Source: Carettochelys insculpta
Lineage: Eukaryota > Chordata > Testudines > Carettochelyidae
Direction: 5' to 3'
NCBI RefSeq assembly: GCF_033958435.1
Contig: NC_134138.1
Span: forward strand, 177,428,798-177,492,797
DNA length: 64,000 nt
Shown here: piece by piece, positions 56,475 to 64,000 of the stretch
How positions within the stretch are numbered: position 1 is the first letter of the stretch
How the letters are laid out: each line of letters begins with the position of its first letter
Program-made: the position numbers and the translations under genes
The notes under the pieces: generated by a model
What the model saw: the letters and a program-made list of their open reading frames with translations, nothing else
What the model was told of the DNA's origin: nothing
The model's database searches: none

Positions 56475-57628
56475 GGCTGAGCCACTGCAGCTCTGAGGAG
56501 CAATCTGTGCTACAAAAGCCGGGGGTCCTGGAAGTATTTGGACTGCGAGGGAGCTAACCACGTTGAGGAAAAGCCTGTGATGAAAAGATCTGCCAGATGG
56601 ACGAAGGGGATTTGGTGCTGCTAAGCCCCTCCAGTAGCCCCTAAGTATTTCCTAGCCTCCTCTGAAAGCACTCTGGAACATGTTCCAAGCCAGCTTCTAG
56701 CTCTTTTGATTTTTCTATTCCATTCCCTCTTGCTTGCTATTCTTTTGTTAGTTTGCTCTTTTTTATCTAGGCCAAACCCATCTTTCCTACTCGTGCCCCT
56801 TCCTTGTTCCCTATTTGAGCTGTTTCCTACCTTCTTTATGGTCTTTGCAGAGTCAGCCACTTTCTACATATGATAGACAGACACAGCAAAAGGAAGCTAA
56901 TTGGACTTCTAGGCCATTTCCCCTTGCAGGACCTTTCAAGTGTAAAGCCTTGTTCTGACAGCAGAAGAAAACTGATTAGGATTAATCAGCTTCTCTCCAT
57001 CCTAACTCCAAATCCATTGTTCATTTTTAGTCAACTGTGCTTTGTCATCAACTCCCTGTGTAAAACAACTGATGCAGAACATGTCTAATACCACAGTTTT
57101 CCAGTGGCAGCAATTTCTTTGCACAGGGAATGTGTTGTTATCTAAGAGGTCAGTGAGGCATCCAGATACCAAAGAAATAGATCTTACAGTTAAGGACTGA
57201 CTCCTGAACTGGTATACCTCTATCAAGTTCCATTGAGCTCCATAGCATTTTGACAATTTACACCCATTAAGGACTCACCCAGGGAGTTCCTTCTGCCCTT
57301 GCTGCCCTTTTCCTTCTTTTTCACACTGCTTCCCACACGAAACACTCCCACTTCTTGTGAAGGAGAAGCTTTACTCTCCACCTTCAGACTGCTCCTCACT
57401 TTGCTGTATTTTCCACTGCTGACTTCCTGATATCGATTACCTGAGCCTCTCATCTTGCCCTGTGTCTGCTTAAAACAAAATCAGAAATTATGGCACCCCA
57501 TCCCAGTTAACTGAATTTACTCTTTCATTGGTCAAATTAATGACAGGTGACTCCCCCCCCACCCCGCGCAGCCACCTTCCCCCTACTCCGCACACCATAT
57601 AAAACCCCGGGTTCATATACTCTACTCT
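56475..57628. other. Spacer, nothing recognised
   Basis: Minus-strand open frames at 56860-56621 and 57453-57223 encode lysine- and serine-rich peptides of 76-79 residues. They could be fragments of a retroelement ORF1, but I see no diagnostic motif. Confidence 0.4.
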
Positions 57629-57629
57629 A

Positions 57630-57720
57630 GATCTGAAGACATGGGTCTTACCTATAAAAGCACATTACCTAATAAATAAATTTGTTAGTCTTTAAGGTGC
57701 CACAGAACAGCTTGTTTTTT
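57630..57720 (+). repeat. PLE 3'-tail fragment, decayed core
   Basis: TCTAGATCTGAAGACATGGG, then TAAAAGCACATTACCTAATA and GTTAGTCTTTAAGGTGCC. The GAAA box is AAAA and stem II is broken. Confidence 0.6.
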
Positions 57721-57932
57721 TGTGAACCTACAGTGTTGCTATTCTGGCTCACAACAGCCTCCGTTTTACTCTTACCTTGCCCTTCTCTGTTAGCTCAGCT
57801 TTCCAGCTGTGTCTAACGGAGGGTGGGAGAGTCCAAAACCCTTACTCAAACTGAGTTGTTAGTTACTACTCTGTGTGAACAGAAATAAATGGGACCTACG
57901 GTTGTAGTGAGGTATTACTCAACATGAATAGG

Positions 57933-58023
57933 AGAGGCCAACTCTAGCCCTGAGAGTGTTCATTCTTATGGGTAGGGTCTGTTTCATTTTTAATCCCTCC
58001 AAAGGAATGAGCACATGTAAAAG
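57933..58023 (+). repeat. LINE 3' sequence, upstream copy (91 bp)
   Basis: AGAGGCCAACTCTAGCCC, TGAGAGTGTTCATTCTTATG and GCACATGTAAAAG match 58771-58861, also 91 bp. It sits immediately before LINE coding sequence, so the 3' end of one copy abuts the body of another. Confidence 0.7.
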
Positions 58024-58706
58024 AAATCAACGCCAGAAGCTACCAGGCCAGCCGGGCACTAGGACATCTGAGAGCACGAGTGTTGAATCCGCACAATATC
58101 CAACAGTCCATTAAACTGAAAGTGTACAGGGCTGTAGTCCCGACCAGTCTCCTGTATGGCTGTGAAACCTGGACCTTGTACAGAAAACATATAAAACTGC
58201 TGGAGCGCTTCCATACATGCAGCCTGAGGTCAATACTGCACATTCGAAGGCAGGACAGAGTTACGAACCTGGAAGTCCTGGACAGAGCAGGAGCCACGAG
58301 CATCGAAGCCATGATTCTGAAAGCCCTGCTTCGCTGGACAGGACACATCATACGAATGGAGGAGTTGAGAATCCCTAAGCAACTCCTCTATGGTGAACTC
58401 TCCCAGGGCAAAAGGAATCAAGGTGGGCCTCATAAGCGATATAAAGACTGCGTGAAGGTCAACATTGCTCATGCTGGTTTAAAACCAGATCAGCTAGAGC
58501 TGCATGCAAAAGACCGAACAGGCTGGCGTGCTCTTGTACGACACGCATATGACAACTTTGAAGAGCAGCGACACATGCGCCTCATTGATGCTTGTGAGAG
58601 GAAGAAAGCAACATCAGCAGCCACACCAACAGAGCCAGGACAATTCCCTTGCCCCTACTGTGAATGCCCATGCTGTTCAAAGCTTGGACTCCTCAGCCAC
58701 ATGTGA
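58024..58706 (+). pseudogene. Non-LTR retrotransposon C-terminal region, long open frame
   Basis: One frame is open for more than 220 codons: EINARSYQASRALGHLRARV, KLKVYRAVVPTSLLYGCETW, LRSILHIRRQDRVTNLEVLD, AMILKALLRWTGHIIRMEEL, IPKQLLYGELSQGKRNQGGP and DRTGWRALVRHAYDNFEEQR, ending in a CCHH-like finger (FPCPYCECPC...LGLLSHM). The stop is TGA where related elements go on with Arg (CGA to TGA is a CpG-type change). It covers the thumb/connection and C-terminal nucleic-acid-binding part only. Same superfamily as 54080-56040 but a different subfamily, and much less decayed. Confidence 0.82.
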
Positions 58707-58770
58707 GTCCACAACCGATGAGCCTGTGCAAGCTCAAGACGTTATCGTTGATGGACTACCTACTACTAAG

Positions 58771-58861
58771 AGAGGCCGACTCTGGCCCTGAGAGTGTTCA
58801 TTCTCATGGGTATGGTCTGTCTCATTTTTAGTCCCGCCAAAGCAATAGGCGCATGTAAAAG
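58771..58861 (+). repeat. LINE 3' sequence, downstream copy (91 bp)
   Basis: AGAGGCCGACTCTGGCCCTG to GCGCATGTAAAAG, followed by TGTAATAATAAATG. Normal position of the 3' untranslated end for the element at 58024-58706. Confidence 0.7.
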
Positions 58862-59114
58862 TGTAATAATAAATGTCATAACAATGAAGAGAAGAGATGA
58901 AAAGAATCCAGCAATCTGAATGCATCAGTGACCTTAGTGCAACCTAATTTATTGCGCCAAGCAAGAATTTCATTCTGTCCTTATGCAGGCCTGCTAACAT
59001 CAGTATTGCTTGATCAAGACCAAAGCATTCAGGATGTTTCCTCACTCTCAAAAAAAGGGTAATTCAACTGCTAGTGTGATCTTGAAGATTGGTTGGTACT
59101 GAGAACAATTACAG

Positions 59115-59490
59115 TAAATACTTTCATACCCCTCAGCCCCAGGACCAGGAGGCTGCTGGATAGTCAAATATTCTGGGTAGTAGAGCAGTATACCTCATAG
59201 GGCATAACACCAAAGGAAGACAGGATTAGATATTAAAAAGCAAACAAAAATGTATGCATAATACTTTATTTACCAACAACAGTAGTATTGTAGGCTGTAA
59301 ACGTATACTGCATTTGCTGTATTTATTTGTATTTCACTTTACTGTATGGAAGAAATAACTAAAATTTATTTATAGTTAAAATGACAGTTATTTGAGAGTT
59401 CTGGATGATAGCATGCTGGATATGAAAGAGTTTTCTGTACAGTATAAACAAATGTTTAAAAAAAATACAGTTTATCAGGCTACATCAGCT
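59115..59490. repeat. Unnamed interspersed repeat, copy 2 (uninterrupted)
   Basis: Counterpart of 47441-47939 plus 48618-48745, lacking both the MITE and the 678-bp insertion found there, so it serves as an empty-site control. No coding capacity. Confidence 0.65.
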
Positions 59491-59527
59491 TCTACTTTGT
59501 TATACAGCACTAACAGATATTCACCTG

Positions 59528-59974
59528 AGCCATGGCTACACGTGCCCCTTCCTTTTGGAGGGTGCATGTTAATGAGGCAGTTTGGAGGATACTAATAAAG
59601 TACTGACATGAATATGCAGCATCTCATTAGCATAATGTTAGTCACGTGCAATTTGAAAGTGCCGCCTTTGGAACGCCACCACCCATGTAGATGGGGGCCT
59701 TTCGAAAGGACACCTCCCCATCTTCAAAAGCCCCTTCTTCCTAAATAGAAAGACGGGACTTTTGAATCCGGGGGGGCTTGGGTCCTTTCGAAAGGCCCCT
59801 GTCTACAGGGAGGCATATGTTCTGAAAGCGGTACTTTCAAATTGCATGTGACTGCCCCATTATGCTAATGAGGTGATGCATATTCATGTCAGTGCCTCAT
59901 TGGCATCTTTCAAAGTGCCTCATTAATATGTCCCCGCCGAAAGGAGGTGGGGAGATCACGTGTAGTCACAGCTC
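59528..59974. mobile_element. 447-bp foldback MITE with CTG target duplication
   Basis: Opens AGCCATGGCTACACGTGCCC and closes GATCACGTGTAGTCACAGCT, flanked by CTG (59525-59527, 59975-59977). The arms contain CATTAGCATAATG, AATATGCAGCATCTC, TTTGAAAGTGCCGC and GGTCCTTTCGAAAGG in inverted order. Same family as 28852-29287, more diverged. Confidence 0.78.
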
Positions 59975-59977
59975 TGG

Positions 59978-60730
59978 AGTTTAGAAAATCAGAAAATTGG
60001 GGAGGCCTATGAAGGGAGTTGCAGACATTTTCTTTGTTTTCCTTTGTACCTGCCCTTTATTGGACCTTAAAGGCAAGAATAGGCAACTCAGTGAAATCTT
60101 TGCTTTATTAAAAGTACTCCCAAGACACTATGTTCATATCATGTACATTTTGCCACTGACGTGTCTGCTCCAGTTACTTACTGGTGGTGTTTCCAACCAG
60201 CCTGGAGAAGACAATATCATTTGCTGGTCTAGCGCTGACTACTGTTTTCACGTACTGATTCTCCAGAACTCTTGTGGCAATTGGTGCTCAGTTGTACAGT
60301 AACACTGACAGTGTACATTGGGGTGCGCAGGGACCTTGGGGTAGAGGGGCTGGGATGCAGGAGAGACTCAAGGGTCTGAGAGGAAGTTTAGGTGGAATGA
60401 GTTGTGACCTGGAGGCTGGAACTGGGATTTGCGTTACAGGAGAGGATTCTGGCCTGGGAAAGATGTGTAAGATGGGGTTCAGAGACTCGGAGGGAGCTGT
60501 GAGCTGGGGCAGAGGAGGAGGGGGCAAAAGGGCTAGGGTGCTAGATGCAGATTCTGGCCAGGAGGCACTTACAGAGGTGGCTCCTGGCCAGCAGCCCTCT
60601 GATGGAGGCTTCCTCCCTGCTGCAGCTGCAGATTGGTTAGCACTGCTGCCTGGGGCTCTCTGCACTAGATGCTAAGGCTTCATGTGCTGTTCTCTCTTCC
60701 CTATGTAACACTAAGAGACCCAGGTTGCCA
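59978..60730. other. Spacer, nothing recognised
   Basis: GC-rich at 60310-60660, with overlapping open frames on both strands (133 and 125 codons), a sign of composition and not of a gene. Confidence 0.4.
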
Positions 60731-60800
60731 GCCCCAGGGATAGAACTTGTGAGCATAGGGTCTAAAGTCCTGCACTCTACCACATGAGCTAAAAGCCCCC
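60731..60800 (-). repeat. tRNA-like SINE head
   Basis: On the minus strand, TTTTAGCTCATGTGGTAGAG resembles a Pol III A box and D arm, and CAAGTTCTATCCCTGGG a B box and T arm, at tRNA-like spacing. The cloverleaf is imperfect and extra sequence follows, so it is a SINE relic and not a functional tRNA gene. Confidence 0.55.
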
Positions 60801-61439
60801 TGGTGCTCAGCCAAGTCTGTGGATCAGAGACTTCACTCACCCCAGATGAGGTCTCAGTGCCTCTGGATACTACACCTAGAAAAATCTCTGAGTTCCTATT
60901 CGCCAGAAACTGGCCAATGAGAGCACAGAGATTTTATGCTGGGCAAGAGGGTAGTGCACGAAATCTCCCCTGCCCGCTGTGGTCCAGAGCAGAGAACTAC
61001 AAGGAGCAGGAAGCTGCTTAAAGTACTGTGGGAGAGCCCCATGCTACTTTAGGTGCCTTCGTGCTGTGTGTTTGAGGGTCCCAGTGCGGCACTCTGCAGG
61101 CTGAATCTGGCTACTTGGCCAGTCATATACAGCCCACGAGCCATACCTTTCCCATGCCTGCTGTAAATCTAACAACCGCAAGCCTGAGTCCATTCTTGGC
61201 TACACTGCTGCTTTGGGGACAACAGGTGCTGGAAAGCTGATATCCCCGGGAAAGAGAATTAAGCTGTAGGTGGTGTATAATAGCACTGGCAGTAGTAAGT
61301 TGCATGGAGAATGAGCATTATGTAGGATTAAGTGGTGTAAGTCCACCTTTTTTGCTTTTGTGGTGTTGTGTCAGGCATGTTACCTACGTGGCAATCTCAG
61401 CTATTAAGCAACAGAGGGATTTATGGCAGGATAGATGTA
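60801..61439. other. Spacer, nothing recognised
   Basis: No gene-like frame or repeat terminus noted. Confidence 0.4.
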
Positions 61440-62260
61440 CGTATTGTTTGGTGCCATGCTAGTGTAATGGCTGAGCCCTCTGAACCTGCACTCCCTCATT
61501 TTTTCATTTATTTTGAGCATTTCTCTAACATACACATGCTTCCTGTGGTCTTTCTTGCTTACAGCATTCAGCTACCTCAACATTCCCATTGCTGTGGAAC
61601 AGACCATTTGCTCAGGTGCCTTCTAAGCTATGCTTAGCACCATACACAGAAACTAGAAAGCTCAGTCTTCTACAGACTTTGTTATCCTCCTGGCACACCC
61701 TAGACCACTTGCTGCTCTGCATCCAAGCCAGACATTTCTTTGCCTAGCTCTTACTTCAGCTTCCATTTTCCTGGATTCTGGAGAGCAGACACTTGAAACT
61801 TTGCATTTTTGGTATGGTCTGCCCATCTAGTTTCAAGGATAAACCTTCACCTTTCACATTATTGAAGGTCCCTACCATAGACTCTATTGCTCATCTGCTT
61901 ATTTTGAGCCCTTGTCTCTACAACACCTCTCAATTGATCACAAGCATCTTTTAGCCTGTCCCCTCATGGGACAGAATATCATCTGCAAACAACATGGTGG
62001 CATCTTCTGTATATTCCTTGAGAGGTTAGCCGGGATGACAATAAACAAGAAGGGGCTAAATGCTGAATTCTGATGCACTCTCACCATTACAGACCCACTC
62101 ACATCCTGGCTGACGTAGGGGAAAGTGAGCACACTAGGACCAATACTGGCTGGCTTATCATTAGCTGATACAAGGGTTGGTGACTGTTGGTTTGCTCTCT
62201 TGATGGGTTGATCCCTGAAGCAGCATAATGGTTTCAAGACTGGGCCCATGGTGAATCAGC
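61440..62260 (-). pseudogene. RTE-like LINE reverse transcriptase remnant
   Basis: Minus strand: VSGSVMVRVHQNSAFSPFLF resembles the VKVGVHQGSVLSPLLF block, and PPCCLQMIFCPM lies where PWELLYADDLV occurs, so the YADD site is lost. Further along, SLKLDGQTIPKMQSFKCL resembles the region just after the palm, and later frames are broken. Consistent with the RTE/BovB group, but the match is partial. Confidence 0.5.
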
Positions 62261-63614
62261 TGCACATGTTCAAAGGTGTGCAGGTGTCGGAAGGTGCAGA
62301 CAGGATCCCAGCAGGCCTTTCAAAAGTACCAACCTGCCTCCTGCCCACTGATTTCAGTAGTCTTTAGGTGTGTTTCAAAATGGCACTAGGTGTGTATCCA
62401 TAGTTTTAGGCATTTAAAGCCCTTTAAAAAAACAGCCCTTGGGGTCATCACTCCATGATGCAATGGCAGCACACTCTGAATGAGGCTTTTGGCTTGAAGA
62501 AAGTGCTCACATTGTACTACTGTAACAACCGGCTTCTGGAAAGTGCTACACTCTGCTTTAAGTTGTGCTGCCCACTTAACCCGAGAGTTACTGGTTGTAT
62601 TGCCTCCATTTTGTTACATTCAGAACAATAAAAGAAATAAAAACACCAGCACACAATACACGCCCGATCTGGCAAGGCTCTTTTAATGTTGTACTTTTAC
62701 CAAATCACAGTAGTACTTCAAATAAGGCCTAACAGATTGTACTCCTTTTAAAGTTACAAACAATTTCTTCTCCTTAAAGAGACAGTACTCTTTTATCTGT
62801 TATGTGTATTTCAATGAATTATATGTTTATTCAAGCATAACTGAGCAAACATAGCTATAAATCAGTAGGCTAAATGCCTGTAATGGAGGAATTTCAGAGA
62901 CACTGTACTCTTGGATGCGGGTCTATATATTTATTTATTCATTTAAAGGTGGTAACCATAATGCCCTGATTACACATAGGGGAAATTATACTCGTTGAAA
63001 AGGCCAGCAGCTTAGAATGATTGGAAATTGATGCCATATACTCCGCTTTCCATTGTATTTCCCCACCCAGGTGGTACGGGCAGGCACATCCTCCTTGGCA
63101 TCACTTTCTCCCTGCTACTGACTGAAGGGGTTGAGTGGGTCATTTGGGTTCCCTGATAGTTGAAGGCCCTGGTCCTCTTTCTGGTACATGGGTCTTGTCA
63201 GTTAGATTGTGACAGATGTGAGATTAGTAAACATGAGACACAGTTCTATGCCTGACCACGAAGAAGCCAAATTTGTGGAGCTCTGGCCTGCTACCAATGA
63301 GTACAGCATGCTCACATAGAACCAGACTGAGTTCAGAACAGAGCACAAGAAGGGGAGTATTCTGTGCTGATGATTTGACAGTGCCCTACGACTGAAAGAT
63401 CACTTGTGCCTATGCAACCATCCAAAGTTTGCATCCTCATTCAAATCTAATCTCTGCCACACTCTCTCTTCTCCCCTCACTCCAGTCCTGAGCATACAAA
63501 AGCCACATTTCACCACCTTGCTGGGCAACAATGGAGATCCTAAAGGTGTCACCCTCTGAAGAGATGTGAGTTGTGTGGTCTCAGATAGGTTAACAACATG
63601 CAGCGGGGCCAACA
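62261..63614. other. Spacer, nothing recognised
   Basis: AT-rich, no supported gene or repeat. Confidence 0.4.
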
Positions 63615-63659
63615 ACCACTGTGAGCCTTGTGGTAAGGTGTGGGAGGGCCCAGCTCCAT

Positions 63660-63900
63660 GCTCCAGCTGGTGTGAAGCCTCAGGCAGAAGGGGGAGGCCC
63701 AGGACAGTCAGCCCTTAGCACTGCCCAGAGCACAGCACTGTCCCCCTCTCCAGCTCTCAGAAGTCGCATGGAGCAGTGGAATGAAGTGCCTGTGGCATTT
63801 CAAAGGGGCCCAGTGCTCCTGGCTGCCATTGCTGCTACTGCGGTAGGCAGGAGTTGGGGTCTCTTTGAAACACTGGGACCCTATGCAGTTGCCTCCTTGC
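63660..63900. repeat. GC-rich foldback repeat, second copy
   Basis: ATTTCAAAGGGGCCC near 63798 and GTCTCTTTGAAAC near 63860 are inverted around GCTGCCATTGCTGCTACTGC. It shares GGGCCCAGCTCC and AGGACAGTCAGCCC with 34310-34375. Family unknown. Confidence 0.45.
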
Positions 63901-64000
63901 CTCCCACCACCCACAATCAATGGATCTGACAGTGCAATTGATTTATGAGAGATGTCACATCAGCGGGCATCCCCAAGTGTGCAAGGCAGCTGCTGAAGTA

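Noticed and set aside
60274..60675. Pair of 125-133 codon frames on opposite strands
   Set aside because: Overlapping antisense frames in a GC-rich patch with no domain.
60731..60800. Functional tRNA gene
   Set aside because: Internal boxes are recognisable but the arms do not pair well and SINE-like sequence continues beyond; called a SINE head.

Overview
This is a gene-poor stretch of a vertebrate nuclear genome, most likely from a non-avian reptile and probably a turtle. The evidence is a CR1 LINE end, tRNA-like SINE sequence, several hAT and Harbinger families, a Penelope-like element (PLE) with a GIY-YIG domain, and tail repeats of a kind I associate with turtle DNA. The species call is an inference. 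I found no host protein-coding exon. Almost every open frame that makes sense is transposon-derived, and long AT-rich stretches between the elements hold nothing I can name.

Layout. 0-4 kb: a dead Tigger-like transposase and two nested Harbinger-type MITEs. 4.1-8.2 kb: a nearly complete Harbinger element with exact 3-bp target duplication, a two-exon Myb/SANT-like DNA-binding gene (+) and a convergent two-exon DDE transposase gene (-). 9.0-9.7 kb and 37.8-38.5 kb: two 710-bp internally deleted derivatives of that family, about 99% identical. 17-19 kb: two further MITEs. 21-26 kb: an older, decayed Harbinger element with an internal duplication of its Myb domain, apparently sitting inside a C-rich element seen uninterrupted at 26.7-27.8 kb. 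28.9 and 59.5 kb: long foldback MITEs. 30.3-34.3 kb: a second Harbinger family (Myb gene +, transposase -), whose transposase is split by a PLE insertion flanked by a 14-bp duplication. 41.4-45.2 kb: a rearranged block read here as a hAT element, a PLE tail pair and a Harbinger element reshuffled by one 2.7-kb inversion. 46-48 kb and 54-59 kb: pieces of endonuclease-type non-LTR retrotransposons. 51.6-53.3 kb: a solo LTR with a 5-bp target duplication. 61-62 kb: an RTE-like LINE remnant.

How the parts work together. Full Harbinger elements supply a transposase and its Myb-like partner protein, and short derivatives keep only the ends and move in trans. PLE copies supply reverse transcriptase plus GIY-YIG endonuclease in trans; what remains here is one GIY-YIG end and about nine short 3' tails. 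Several tails carry the conserved core of a hammerhead ribozyme, and four begin at nearly the same point in its stem II loop. The ribozyme-bearing tails and the inversion reconstructed from target-site duplications are the main discoveries.
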